Below are positions 25,382-34,892 of a stretch of DNA of 64,000 nt, one piece after another. Below the pieces are notes generated by a model that was given only the letters and a program-made list of their open reading frames with translations, made no database searches and was not told where the DNA came from. The number at the start of each line of letters is the position of its first letter. The first letter of the stretch is position 1. Position numbers and translations under genes: made by a program. This stretch comes from Clostridia bacterium (GTDB lineage: Bacteria > Bacillota > Clostridia > Christensenellales > Maliibacteriaceae): positions 217,572 through 281,571 of the forward strand of contig JAFRLQ010000135.1 in NCBI GenBank assembly GCA_017431145.1. Reading direction: 5' to 3'.

Positions 25382-28300
25382 AGGATGCTTTTTCTTGTAT
25401 CATCCTTTTTCTTGCTGCTGACAGCATCAGTTTGATGCGGTTCAGCTGATTGACTTCACTCGCCCCCGGATCGTAATCCACTGCAGCGACATTCGACTCC
25501 GGATACAGCTCATGCAGTTTTTTGATCACGCCTTTCCCGACAACATGATTCGGCAGACACCCAAACGGCTGAATGCAGATGATATTGTTCGTACCGTGCC
25601 GAAGGAGTTCCACCATCTCACCCGCAAGGAACCATCCTTCCCCGTACTGATTACCGAGTGACAGTATCGGTTTCACATATTCCGCAACTCTATCAATCCT
25701 GACAGGCGGATCGAATCTTTCGCTCTTTTCCAGTGCCCTTGTCGCCGGTCTTCTGACTCTGTCCACAAGCCAGACGCCGATCTTTGCAAGCCATTTACTT
25801 CTGATCCCTGCGCCGAGGTAACGATGCTTATACTCACCGTTGAAGAAACTGTAGGCAAAAAAGTCCAGAAGATCCGGGACGACTGCTTCCGCACCTTCGC
25901 GTTCCAGAAGCTCGACCAGATGATTGTTCGCAAGAGGCATATACTTCACAAGGATCTCTCCGACAATACCGACACGAGGTTTACTGATCGTATCGTCGAG
26001 CGGTATTCTGTCAAAATCCTGTACAATCCCTTCACATATCTTGCGGAATTTCCGTCTGGATTTTCCGTTCAGCAAAGCATCCCTGCAGATTTCAAGCCAT
26101 TTTTCATGGACTCTGTCCGATTCTCCCTTGTTCTTTTCATAGGGCCGAACGTGGTAAAGGCACTTCATGAACAGATCACCGTAGATCAGCGCCTGGATCG
26201 CATCCACGATCATTGGCAGTGTCAGGCGAAACCCGCCGTTCTTTTCCATCCCGTTCAGATTCAGTGAGATTACAGGAACATAGGACATTCCTACTCTGTC
26301 CAGAGCCTTGCGGATAAACGAAACATAATTCGTCGCTCGGCAGCAGCCGCCGGTCTGACTCATCAGTACAGCCAGCTTTCTGGTGTTGTAATTGCCGCTC
26401 ATCACGGCATTCATGACCTGACCGACCATGACGATGGACGGATAACATGCATCATTGTTCACATATTTCAGTCCCACATCGATGGAATCCCTGGTCGCAT
26501 TGTCCAGTATCTCCACATGGTAACCGTATTTTTCAAACAGCGGTCCGACAAGATCAAAGTGGATCGGACTCATCTGCGGTGCAAGGATCGTGTACTTATC
26601 CTCCTGCATCTTTTCCGTGAATTCTGTGCGGTGATATTCGATCGACTGATCCCGTTTCAGCAGGTTCTTTTCGCGCCGCATATTGATTGCGGATATCAGG
26701 CTTCTGATACGTATGCGCGCTGCTCCCAGATTGTTGACCTCGTCTATCTTCAGCAGCGTATACAGTTTGTTGCTCTGTTCCAGAATCTCGCTGACCTGAT
26801 CTGTCGTCACAGCGTCCAGGCCGCATCCGAAGGAATTGATCTGTATCAGTTCAAGGTCATCGTGTTTGCATACATACTCCGCCGCGGAATACAGTCTTGA
26901 ATGAAATACCCACTGATCCACAACTCGAAGCGGACGCGTCGGTTCGAAGTCAATCGGAAGACTGTCTTCAGTAAACACATATTTCCCGTATGATGCGATC
27001 ATCTCCGGGATCCCGTGATTGATCTCAGGATCGATATGATACGGCCTTCCGGCAAAGACGATTCCGTCTTTGCCCTCGCTCCGCATCTGTGCATATACTC
27101 TTTTCCCTTCCTCCCGGATCTCTTCCTTGACTTTTCTCAGTTCCGTCCAGGCTTTCCGCGCCGCTTCCCTGACTTCTTTCGCAGGAATGGACCATTCCTT
27201 TTCACACAGTTCGACCAGTCTGTTCTCCGCCGCCTTTTCCGACGCGAAGGAAATGAAGGGTCTGACATAGTTGATCTTCTTTTCTTCCAGCTCCTCAACA
27301 TTGTTCTTGAGGTTCTCCGCATAGGAAATCACGATCGGGCAGTTGTATCTGTTCTGGGCGCCTGCCGTTTCCTGATACTCATAAAACACGCATGGATGGA
27401 ATATCGTCCCGATTCCCTGTCCGATCAGCCACTGGATATGTCCGTGCGCAAGCTTCGCCGGATAACACTCCGATTCCGACGGGATCGATTCCATTCCCAG
27501 TTCGTAGATCTTCCTTGTCGAAAACGGAGAAAGCACGATACGGAACCCGAGTTCTCTGAAAAACACCGCCCAGTACGGATAGTCTTCGTACATGTTCAGG
27601 ACGCGCGGGACACCGATCACGCCCCGGACGGCCTTTTCTTCATCCAGCGCCGGATAGCCGAATATCTTCTTTCTCTTGAACTCAACAAGGTTCGGTACTT
27701 TTTCGTGTTTCTCGGTGTTCCCGAGCGGACGCTCGCATCTGTTCCCGGAAAGATGCCTTCTTCCGTCAGGGAATGTGGAGATCGTGAGCATGCAGTTATT
27801 GGTACATCTACCGCAGCGCGCTGTTCTGACATCATACTTCAGGGAAGCAATCTGGTCGAACGAGATCATGCTCGACCTTTCGTTTTCGCAGACGTGTCTG
27901 CGCGCGATCAGTGCAGCGCCGAAAGCCCCCATGATACCGGAAATATCCGGACACACGACCTGTGCCCCGGAGATCATTTCAAATGCGCGAAGCACGGCAT
28001 GATTGTAGAATGTACCGCCCTGAACGACGATTTTCTGTCCGAGATCTGAAGCGCTCGTCAGTTTGATCACCTTGTAAAGCGCGTTCTTGATCACGGAATA
28101 AGCTAGACCTGCGGAAATGTCCGACACTTCCGCTCCTTCTTTCTGGGCCTGCTTCACATTGGAATTCATGAATACCGTACAGCGGGTTCCCAGATCGACC
28201 GGGTGTGCTGCAAACAGCGCCGCTCTGGCAAAATCCTTCACGGAATAGCCGAGAGAATTCGCGAAGTTCTCGATGAACGATCCGCAGCCGGAAGAACAGG

Positions 28301-29627
28301 CTTCGTTGAGCATGATCGTATCGACGAATCCGTTCTTCAGTTTGATGCATTTCATATCCTGCCCGCCGATATCCAGCACGCAGTCCACGTCAGGCGCAAA
28401 AAACGAAGCCGCCGTCGTATGCGCGATCGTCTCCACTTCTCCTTCGTCCAGGCAGAACGCCGTTTTCATCAGCGCTTCGCCGTATCCTGTGGAGCAGGCG
28501 CGCCTGATGATCACATCGTCAGGAAGCCTGTTCCCGAGATCGATCAGCGCGGTGCGCACCGTTTCGATCGGATTCCCCTGATTGTTCGCATAATAATGGT
28601 AAAGAAGCTGACCGTCCTGTCCGATCAGCGCGATCTTTGTTGTCGTGGACCCAGCGTCAATTCCAAGGAACGCATCTCCCTGATAATCGGCCAATTCCTG
28701 TTTGCTGACGACGTGCTCGCCGTGCCTTGCGCAGAACAGTTCATAATCCGCCTCGCTTGCAAACAGCGGTTCAAGTCTTTTGACTTCAAAATCCACATCG
28801 ACTCCGTTTTCCAGAAGGCTGATCAGGTCATCCAGCGAGATCTCCTGCGTATCCGTTACTTCTATCGCAGCACCGATCGCCGCAAAAAGATGTGAGTGCG
28901 GCGTATCCATCACCTCATCCGGTGAAAGATGAAGTGTTTTGATAAAGGTCTTTTTCAGTTCCGAAAGAAAGTACAAAGGTCCCCCGAGAAACGCGACATG
29001 ACCGCGGATCGGTTTCCCGCAGGCGAGTCCGGAGATCGTCTGGTTCACTACCGCCTGAAAGATCGAAGCGGCAAGATCTTCCCTGCGCGCCCCTTCATTG
29101 ATCAGCGGCTGGATATCTGTTTTGGCAAACACTCCACAGCGTGCAGCGATCGAATACACTTCTTTCGCATCTTTCGCCTTTTCATTTAATCCCGTCGCAT
29201 CCGTCTGCAAAAGCGATGCCATCTGATCGATGAAGGATCCCGTTCCGCCGGCGCAAATGCCGTTCATACGCTGATCCAAGCCGCCGCGGAAATAGATGAT
29301 CTTCGCGTCTTCCCCGCCCAGTTCGATCGCAACATCCGTCCCGGGTGCCTGATGCTCGATCGCAGTTGCGACCGCAACCACTTCCTGAACGAAAGGGATC
29401 TCCATTTTTTTTGCAATATTAATCGAGCCGGAGCCCGTGATCCCAACTTTCATATCAACGGCACCGGTCGTTTCACGCGCTTCCTTCAGCAGATGCAGCA
29501 GTGTTTCCTGCGTGTGTGCCTGATGACGTCTGTATTCGGAGAAGACAAGATTCTCCTTTTCATCGATCACCACAAATTTGACAGTCGTCGAACCGATATC
29601 AATACCGGCGCGATAACAATTACTCAT
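25380..29627 (-). CDS. Double-ATPase acyl-CoA dehydratase activase-like protein with DUF2229 region
   Basis: This is a 1415-residue protein from ATG 29627, overlapping the end of plsC by 8 bases. Two BadF/BadG/BcrA/BcrD ATPase domains are in tandem. The first has GIDIGSTTVKF (about residues 8-18) and CAGGTGSF (about 125); the second has GIDAGSTTTKI (about 322) and CSSGCGSF (about 444). The cysteines after NEA and in CAGGTG would hold a 4Fe-4S cluster, as in HgdC/CompA, which drive electrons into 2-hydroxyacyl-CoA dehydratases. A C-G-R-C-x-x-N-C segment follows, then a DUF2229/HgdB-like region with ESECYPAKLAHGH. No separate dehydratase is in the window. It closes the lipid operon, and its role there is unknown. 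Confidence 0.88.
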   Translation of the reverse strand: MSNCYRAGIDIGSTTVKFVVIDEKENLVFSEYRRHQAHTQETLLHLLKEARETTGAVDMKVGITGSGSINIAKKMEIPFVQEVVAVATAIEHQAPGTDVAIELGGEDAKIIYFRGGLDQRMNGICAGGTGSFIDQMASLLQTDATGLNEKAKDAKEVYSIAARCGVFAKTDIQPLINEGARREDLAASIFQAVVNQTISGLACGKPIRGHVAFLGGPLYFLSELKKTFIKTLHLSPDEVMDTPHSHLFAAIGAAIEVTDTQEISLDDLISLLENGVDVDFEVKRLEPLFASEADYELFCARHGEHVVSKQELADYQGDAFLGIDAGSTTTKIALIGQDGQLLYHYYANNQGNPIETVRTALIDLGNRLPDDVIIRRACSTGYGEALMKTAFCLDEGEVETIAHTTAASFFAPDVDCVLDIGGQDMKCIKLKNGFVDTIMLNEACSSGCGSFIENFANSLGYSVKDFARAALFAAHPVDLGTRCTVFMNSNVKQAQKEGAEVSDISAGLAYSVIKNALYKVIKLTSASDLGQKIVVQGGTFYNHAVLRAFEMISGAQVVCPDISGIMGAFGAALIARRHVCENERSSMISFDQIASLKYDVRTARCGRCTNNCMLTISTFPDGRRHLSGNRCERPLGNTEKHEKVPNLVEFKRKKIFGYPALDEEKAVRGVIGVPRVLNMYEDYPYWAVFFRELGFRIVLSPFSTRKIYELGMESIPSESECYPAKLAHGHIQWLIGQGIGTIFHPCVFYEYQETAGAQNRYNCPIVISYAENLKNNVEELEEKKINYVRPFISFASEKAAENRLVELCEKEWSIPAKEVREAARKAWTELRKVKEEIREEGKRVYAQMRSEGKDGIVFAGRPYHIDPEINHGIPEMIASYGKYVFTEDSLPIDFEPTRPLRVVDQWVFHSRLYSAAEYVCKHDDLELIQINSFGCGLDAVTTDQVSEILEQSNKLYTLLKIDEVNNLGAARIRIRSLISAINMRREKNLLKRDQSIEYHRTEFTEKMQEDKYTILAPQMSPIHFDLVGPLFEKYGYHVEILDNATRDSIDVGLKYVNNDACYPSIVMVGQVMNAVMSGNYNTRKLAVLMSQTGGCCRATNYVSFIRKALDRVGMSYVPVISLNLNGMEKNGGFRLTLPMIVDAIQALIYGDLFMKCLYHVRPYEKNKGESDRVHEKWLEICRDALLNGKSRRKFRKICEGIVQDFDRIPLDDTISKPRVGIVGEILVKYMPLANNHLVELLEREGAEAVVPDLLDFFAYSFFNGEYKHRYLGAGIRSKWLAKIGVWLVDRVRRPATRALEKSERFDPPVRIDRVAEYVKPILSLGNQYGEGWFLAGEMVELLRHGTNNIICIQPFGCLPNHVVGKGVIKKLHELYPESNVAAVDYDPGASEVNQLNRIKLMLSAARKRMIQEKAS

Positions 29628-30354
29628 TTTCTGTTCCTTCTCCATTCAACTGCAGATAACGGTTTCTGATTCGGTTCCCGATCTGCACGGTGCTCATAGT
29701 CTTCAATTCCTCTGCGCTGATTACATCAGCGACAGTGTACTTTACATCCGTCCTCTTCCAAGGCATGTTCCCCTTGATCTTCTGTGTTCCGTCAAGATAG
29801 AAGGCCACAACGGGAACACCTGCCATTTTTGCGATTCTGAATACGGCGTTGTGAAATTCCAGAATCTTTCCTTCCCTGCTCCGCGTTCCTTCCGGAAAAA
29901 CCGTAACGGAATACTCACCTTCCTTTATCAGATCCGCCGAGGCATTGATCGCCTCAAGCGCCATACGCGGTTTTTCCCTGTTGATCGGGATGCAGCAGTT
30001 TCTCCTGGCGATCTGACCGACGACGAATATTCCGAAATTCTCGGGTTTTGTCACAAACGTGTTCTTCCTGCGTCTCAGAAGCCATTCCAGAACGACAGGA
30101 TCGTAGTTCGAGCGGTGATTGCACACGTATAGCGCCTGACCCTCGGGTATTCCGGTCAGTGAATCCCCGATCAGCCGGACATGTCCGAACAGCAGTGAGA
30201 CCCAGCAGATGGAATGGATCGCCCAGCGATAATACGGAGTCGCCTTTTTGTAAAGTTTCTTCCTGGAAACGAAAAGACTGCTGATCCAAAGGATCAACAG
30301 ATAAGCCAGAACCGGCCCGATTATACACACAAGGACAAGCGCAGCATACCACAT
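29620..30354 (-). CDS. plsC: 1-acyl-sn-glycerol-3-phosphate acyltransferase
   Basis: The 244-residue membrane-anchored enzyme adds the second acyl chain to lysophosphatidic acid to give phosphatidic acid. An N-terminal hydrophobic stretch of about 30 residues is followed by the catalytic block CNHRSNYDPVVLEWLL (N-H-x-x-x-x-D) and the substrate block FPEGTRSREGKI. PVVAFYLDGTQ completes the family pattern. Length is normal. It starts 3 bases after the plsY stop and overlaps the activase gene, so it belongs to the operon fakB-fakA-plsY-plsC-activase. That makes the two acylation steps of phosphatidic acid synthesis adjacent. Confidence 0.93.
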   Translation of the reverse strand: MWYAALVLVCIIGPVLAYLLILWISSLFVSRKKLYKKATPYYRWAIHSICWVSLLFGHVRLIGDSLTGIPEGQALYVCNHRSNYDPVVLEWLLRRRKNTFVTKPENFGIFVVGQIARRNCCIPINREKPRMALEAINASADLIKEGEYSVTVFPEGTRSREGKILEFHNAVFRIAKMAGVPVVAFYLDGTQKIKGNMPWKRTDVKYTVADVISAEELKTMSTVQIGNRIRNRYLQLNGEGTENE

Positions 30355-30357
30355 GGA

Positions 30358-31005
30358 TCACTCTTTCTTTTTTCCAAAGGAGAATTTTGACTCTTCTCCC
30401 TTAAACAGCCGCACTATATTCGCTCTGTGCCGCCATACCGAAAACAGCACACAGAGGATGCACAAAAGCAGTGTCCAGATGCAGTCCGTGCCGAATATTG
30501 CAATCACGATGCATCCGCTGATCAGCGCTGTCATGGATGCCAGAGACATGAATTTTGTCGAAAGCAGAATGATCACGAGCATCGCAGTCGCGACAGCTCC
30601 TGCGCGCCAGTCCACAAACCAGATCATCATCAGACAGACAAGAAAACCTTTTCCGCCCTGAAATCTGTAGTAGGGAGGAAACGCGTGTCCAAGCATCGCA
30701 AAGAATCCTGAATAGGACACCCCCAGCTGACGAAGGCCAAACAAAGCGTGAAACAGCCATCCGAAAACCAGTGACAAAACGGCCATCTTTGCCAAATCAA
30801 GTACAAATACCCACCAGGCATACTTGTTCCCGAAAACTCTTTTGAAATTCGTAAAGCCGGGATTTCCGCTTCCCATTTCCCTGATGTCCTTGTGATAGAT
30901 TGCTTTTGACATAACGATCGCAGGATTCACCGCAGAAAAAAGATAGGAAACAAACGCAGCAAATACAAAAACCAGTATTCTGAACCAGATCTGTTCCGTC
31001 ATCAC
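30358..31005 (-). CDS. plsY: Acyl-phosphate:glycerol-3-phosphate acyltransferase
   Basis: The 215-residue polytopic membrane protein transfers an acyl group from acyl-phosphate to glycerol-3-phosphate. PlsY motifs are present: SAVNPAIVMSK near the start (most PlsY proteins have S-I-P-x-x-x-x-x), MGSGNPGFTNFKRVFG (motif with S-G-N-P-G-x-T-N), and GHAFPPYYRFQGGKGFLV (motif with G-H-x-F-P-x-x-x-x-F-x-G-G-K-G). The DIREMGSGN block matches the usual D-I-R-x-x-G-S-G-N. The first motif is somewhat altered. It is 13 bases after fakA, which makes its acyl-phosphate substrate from fatty acids, and 3 bases before plsC. No plsX is present in the window. Confidence 0.92.
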   Translation of the reverse strand: MMTEQIWFRILVFVFAAFVSYLFSAVNPAIVMSKAIYHKDIREMGSGNPGFTNFKRVFGNKYAWWVFVLDLAKMAVLSLVFGWLFHALFGLRQLGVSYSGFFAMLGHAFPPYYRFQGGKGFLVCLMMIWFVDWRAGAVATAMLVIILLSTKFMSLASMTALISGCIVIAIFGTDCIWTLLLCILCVLFSVWRHRANIVRLFKGEESKFSFGKKKE

Positions 31006-31018
31006 AGAGTCTCTCCTC

Positions 31019-32680
31019 TTATTCCATTACAAAGATATAATCATAGATTTCCTGCTCGCCAATCATGATGTAGACTTCCATGCCCGGCACATGTGACTGA
31101 ATATAGTCAGAAATCAGCTGTGTTTCCGCACTGTCCGCTCTTATACCCTCAAGAAGGATACAGACGGCATGTTCCGACAGATCCATCGAATCGATCATTC
31201 TGCATGCTGCCGTGACCCGGTCCGGCGCGTCAGACAGGATTTCCTTTCCTGAAAAACCAATATAATCACCGGATCTTGTATGGATCTGTGTGGTGTCAAG
31301 ATCTCTCACGCATTCCGATATACATGCAGTGATCGCATAGGACATCGCGTCCTCCATTTCAGCAACGACCTCATCCATTTCATCCAGATCCGGATTCATC
31401 ATGCTCAGCGCTGCGTGTCCCTGCCCGATCGTCTTGCTTTCAATCACGATGACATTAGACTCATGATAGAGTTTTGCTGCCTGCTGTGCCGCCAGGATCA
31501 CGTTGCTGTTGTTGGGAAGCACGATGATGTTCTCTGCATTGCAGCATTTAAACGCGTGAATGAAATCTTCGGAGGAAGGATTCATGCTCTGGCCGCCGTC
31601 TACGATATAGTCTGCTCCGAGCTCCTCAAACATTTGCTGGATGCCTCTCCCGCTTGCCACGACAACAGTTGCAAGCCTGACAGGCGGCTCTTTTTCTTCT
31701 CCGGCTTCATCTGAGCTTTCATCCTTACCGATGATGTTGTTGTGCTGCAGCGACATGTTCTCCACTTTCACTTTCAGGAACTCGCCGAACTCCTGACAGA
31801 GAGCCATCACTTTCCCGGGCTCCATCGTATGCACATGGATCTTCAGCACCGAATCGTTCTTTACGCAGACGACAGAGTCCCCCAGTGCCTCCAACCGTCC
31901 GGTGACCTGTTCAGTATCAAAATTCGCGATATCCGTCTTTCTGTTCTGAAGGCGCACCAGCACCTCCGTGCAGTAGCCGAATTCCAGTTCGCTGTCCGGT
32001 GTGAACAGATCATAGTTGACCGTTTCTGACGTCTGGTTCCTTGTGGAAAGACCCGAAACGATCTCTTCCCCGTTCAGCGCACGGATCATGCCCTCCATGA
32101 TATAGATCAGACCGGCGCCGCCTGAATCTACAACTCCGGATTCTTTCAGAACAGGAAGAAGATCGGGAGTGCGCTCCAGAGAACGTCTCGCTTCATCCAG
32201 GAATTCCTCAACGAACTCCTGAGGTGTCTGCACATTCTGACGGCACGCGTATTCCGTCGCGTCTTTCGCAACGGTGAGGATCGTTCCCTCTGTCGGCTGC
32301 ATCACCGCTTTATACGCATGTTCCACACCCATTCGGAACGCCTGCGCCGTCTGCTGGGCATCCGCTTCGTCAAGATTCCGGAATCCTCTTGCAAGCCCGT
32401 CGAAAAACTGGGAAAGAATGACGCCGGAATTCCCGCGCGCGCTCATCAGCATGGCGTTTGCCACTGCCTGGGAGCAGAGATTCAGACTTGCATCACAATC
32501 GAGGGCGATGTCCGCACCGCCCTGCATCGTCATGAGCATATTCGCCCCGGTATCTCCGTCCGGAATCGGAAACACATTCAGATCGTTGACTTCCTGCTCA
32601 TTGATGCGCAAATTCTCCATTCCGTTGCAGATCATCTTCGCATAAAGCAGTCCGTCCAGTTTATCCTGAGGAGTCATCAT
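31019..32680 (-). CDS. fakA: Fatty acid kinase catalytic subunit (DAK2-domain protein)
   Basis: The 553-residue cytosolic protein carries an N-terminal DAK2 (DhaL-like) domain with NVFPIPDGDTGANM (about residues 36-49), whose aspartates bind Mg-ATP. A middle domain and a C-terminal DegV-like/FakA-C domain follow, with VVVASGRGIQQMFEELGAD and ADYIVDGGQSMNPSSEDFI. FakA phosphorylates fatty acids held by a FakB protein, giving acyl-phosphate. Length fits FakA (about 550). The start overlaps the fakB stop as ATGA, so the two are translationally coupled. It is followed by plsY and plsC. Confidence 0.93.
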   Translation of the reverse strand: MMTPQDKLDGLLYAKMICNGMENLRINEQEVNDLNVFPIPDGDTGANMLMTMQGGADIALDCDASLNLCSQAVANAMLMSARGNSGVILSQFFDGLARGFRNLDEADAQQTAQAFRMGVEHAYKAVMQPTEGTILTVAKDATEYACRQNVQTPQEFVEEFLDEARRSLERTPDLLPVLKESGVVDSGGAGLIYIMEGMIRALNGEEIVSGLSTRNQTSETVNYDLFTPDSELEFGYCTEVLVRLQNRKTDIANFDTEQVTGRLEALGDSVVCVKNDSVLKIHVHTMEPGKVMALCQEFGEFLKVKVENMSLQHNNIIGKDESSDEAGEEKEPPVRLATVVVASGRGIQQMFEELGADYIVDGGQSMNPSSEDFIHAFKCCNAENIIVLPNNSNVILAAQQAAKLYHESNVIVIESKTIGQGHAALSMMNPDLDEMDEVVAEMEDAMSYAITACISECVRDLDTTQIHTRSGDYIGFSGKEILSDAPDRVTAACRMIDSMDLSEHAVCILLEGIRADSAETQLISDYIQSHVPGMEVYIMIGEQEIYDYIFVME

Positions 32681-33576
32681 TTTCCCGCACCAACTCTGTA
32701 TGTGACTTCTTTGCCCAGCGCAAAGATCGCAAATGCCTCAGGTCCAATGCTGGAGCCGATGATCGGTCCGATCAGTGCGACATGCACGTCCTTGCAGGGG
32801 ATCTCCTTTTTGATCAGATCGGTAAGGAACGTCACTTCTTCCTCGGAGCAGTCCGCATGATTGACATAGATCGTCTGCTCTTCGGGATCGATGATGTTTT
32901 CCTTCAGGAGTTTGACACATTCGATCAGCGAGTTCTGACGTCCGCGCGCTTTCTTCACGGGTGTCTGTTCTCCGTCTGCGTCAGAGATCAGGATCGGTTT
33001 CACTCCCATCAGGTTGCCGATAAACGCTTTGGATGCTTTGACGCGCCCCGCTTTTTTCAGCATGTCAAGCGTATGCACCGTCACATATTCAAGGACGTTG
33101 TTTCGCATTGCCTCTGTTTCCTTTACGACCGCATCAAAGTCCTTTCCCTCCGCGACTTTCTTGGCAGCTTCGATCGCAACGACGCCTTCTCCGCCGCTTG
33201 CATTCAGCGAGTCGATCACAGCGATACGCGCGTTCGGGTATTCCTCCATCAGTTTGTTCGCAACGACATACGCCGTGTTGACGGAGCCGGACTGTTTGCT
33301 GGAGCATCCGACATAAATAATGTCCATTTCACGCTCAAGGTATTTTCTGAAGACCTGATCGAACTCTTCGACCGGTACCTGCGTTGTCGTGGGACGATTG
33401 CCGCCTCTCATAATGTCATAGAGTTTGCGGGCATCTTCACGTGTCCAGTCCAGCATCGCACGCGTCTCTTTTCCTTCATAGATCGTATACATCTTGGCAT
33501 AGGAAAGATTGTACTTTTCAAGCAGATCAGGACTCAGGTCAGAGCAGGAATCGGTAATCACTTTGATGTTTCTCAT
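32677..33576 (-). CDS. fakB: DegV-family fatty-acid-binding protein (FakB-like)
   Basis: This is a 299-residue protein from ATG 33576, with GAGG nine bases upstream; a start five codons earlier has no site. The DegV fold is clear: VITDSCSDLSPDLLEKY, then PTTTQVPVEEFDQVFRKYL (the TSQPs-like loop that contacts the fatty acid carboxylate), YVGCSSKQSGSVNTA, ARIAVIDSLNASGGEG, and the C-terminal VALIGPIIGSSIGPEAFAIF with the head-group-binding His/Arg region replaced by GPxIGxSIGP. FakB presents a fatty acid to FakA. Its position directly before fakA and the lipid acyltransferases supports this role. The fatty acid preferred is not readable. Confidence 0.9.
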   Translation of the reverse strand: MRNIKVITDSCSDLSPDLLEKYNLSYAKMYTIYEGKETRAMLDWTREDARKLYDIMRGGNRPTTTQVPVEEFDQVFRKYLEREMDIIYVGCSSKQSGSVNTAYVVANKLMEEYPNARIAVIDSLNASGGEGVVAIEAAKKVAEGKDFDAVVKETEAMRNNVLEYVTVHTLDMLKKAGRVKASKAFIGNLMGVKPILISDADGEQTPVKKARGRQNSLIECVKLLKENIIDPEEQTIYVNHADCSEEEVTFLTDLIKKEIPCKDVHVALIGPIIGSSIGPEAFAIFALGKEVTYRVGAGK

Positions 33577-33671
33577 TCTCGTTTTCCTCATTCAGATAGA
33601 TTTGCGGAAGAAAAGCAAAGAAATGATGAATGCTGTTTTCTCTTCCTCAACGTTGTGTTTTGCTCAAACAC

Positions 33672-33692
33672 ATCTAATAATCTATATTAGAT
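33672..33692 (-). promoter_or_regulatory. Inverted repeat at the putative promoter of the fak-pls operon
   Basis: A perfect inverted repeat ATCTAATA-ATCTA-TATTAGAT lies about 96 bases before fakB. It overlaps a weak minus-strand promoter-like pair (TTTAGA, 18 bases, TATAGA). A repressor site for lipid control is a likely use. It does not match the FapR or FabT consensus as I know them. Confidence 0.45.
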
Positions 33693-33720
33693 TTATAAAC
33701 TGAATCTAAACTGACACAAA

Positions 33721-33746
33721 AAAAGCCGGACAGAATCCGGCCTTTT
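33721..33746 (-). terminator. Rho-independent terminator after the sensor kinase gene
   Basis: On the minus strand GCCGGA-TTCTG-TCCGGC is followed by a seven-T run, 15 bases after the histidine kinase stop. Confidence 0.75.
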
Positions 33747-33761
33747 GTAACACTGTTTGGA

Positions 33762-34892
33762 TCATTTCTTCCTGCTCTTTTTTTCGGCAGGTTCGTTTCC
33801 TTTTTCCTCATTCTCTGCGTCTCCGGTCTTGTCAGGCAGTGAGACTTCAAACGTTGTCCATCCTTCTCCGCTCCTGGCTGCGACCTGTCCCTCATGCATT
33901 TTGACGATCCTGTCCACGATCGCAAGACCGAGCCCGAATCCTTTTGCAGCGTGAGAAGAATCCACCTGATAGAATCTGGTGAAGACCTGTTTCAGGCTCT
34001 CCTGCGGAATCCCTGTTCCTGTGTTGGTAATTTGTGCCCGGATCAACCCGTTTTCTTTCTTGAGCCGAATCGTGATCGTACCGTTTTCATCCGCGTACTT
34101 GATCGCATTGTCCAGGAGATTGATCCAGACACGCTGCATCATCTGTTCGTTCGCAACGATATCGACCTCTTGCATGTCCAGCTCCAGTTCCAGTTTTTTC
34201 TCCGTCCACTTGTTTTCCAGGAGAAGAAGGCATGTTCTGATCTGTTCCGCCATCGCATACCTCGTCTCACCCGTCAGGATAGACTGCTTTTCCAGTCTGG
34301 AAAGCTCCATGACATCTGTCGACATCGATGCGAGACGTTCAGATTCCTCGACAATGATCGACAAATACTCCTTCCGCTGTTCGTCCGTAAGCTTGTCGCT
34401 TTGAAGGAGCTTCGCAAATCCGGATATGGACGCGATCGGCGTTCTGAACTCATGAGAGAAATTCGTCACGAAATCGGAACGCAGGATCTCCGTATTTTCC
34501 AGTTCCTCCGCCATCGTATTGAACCCGTCTGTGAATTCTTTTACAAACGGATAACGGTACGGAACAGGATGCACATTGAGTCTTGTCTTGAAATCCCCGG
34601 ACGCAAGACGGGTCATGGCATTCAGAACACCGTTCAGGGCACGCAGAGGCCATTTCCCCGCCAGAAACGTCAACCCGATCCCGACGACAAAACCGCCTAC
34701 CAGCATGAGCAGGATCATCATATTGTAATTGACCGTTTCTCCGATCCTGTCGCCCAGTACGCCGAATCTGGACAGAAGATAAAGGGCTAGTCCAACAACA
34801 GCCATCGTTGAGATCAGAATCGACTGAACCATCACCACAAACAGTATCTGCAGCGTTCTTCTGTTCGTTTTGATCTCATATTTCGGTTTCAT
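33762..34892 (-). CDS. Two-component sensor histidine kinase
   Basis: The 376-residue membrane kinase has two hydrophobic helices, at about residues 16-41 and 58-78, with only a short outside loop. It therefore probably senses membrane state or works with a partner. A HAMP linker follows (about 79-132). The phosphorylated His147 is in FVTNFSHEFRTPIASISGF. The ATP domain shows INLLDNAIKYADEN (N box, about 258-270), TGTGIPQESL (G1) and GFGLGLAIV (G2, about 318-326). The C-terminal tail is basic and acidic low-complexity. It overlaps the response regulator stop by 4 bases, and the two form a unit ending at the terminator 33721-33746. Confidence 0.94.
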   Translation of the reverse strand: MKPKYEIKTNRRTLQILFVVMVQSILISTMAVVGLALYLLSRFGVLGDRIGETVNYNMMILLMLVGGFVVGIGLTFLAGKWPLRALNGVLNAMTRLASGDFKTRLNVHPVPYRYPFVKEFTDGFNTMAEELENTEILRSDFVTNFSHEFRTPIASISGFAKLLQSDKLTDEQRKEYLSIIVEESERLASMSTDVMELSRLEKQSILTGETRYAMAEQIRTCLLLLENKWTEKKLELELDMQEVDIVANEQMMQRVWINLLDNAIKYADENGTITIRLKKENGLIRAQITNTGTGIPQESLKQVFTRFYQVDSSHAAKGFGLGLAIVDRIVKMHEGQVAARSGEGWTTFEVSLPDKTGDAENEEKGNEPAEKKSRKK

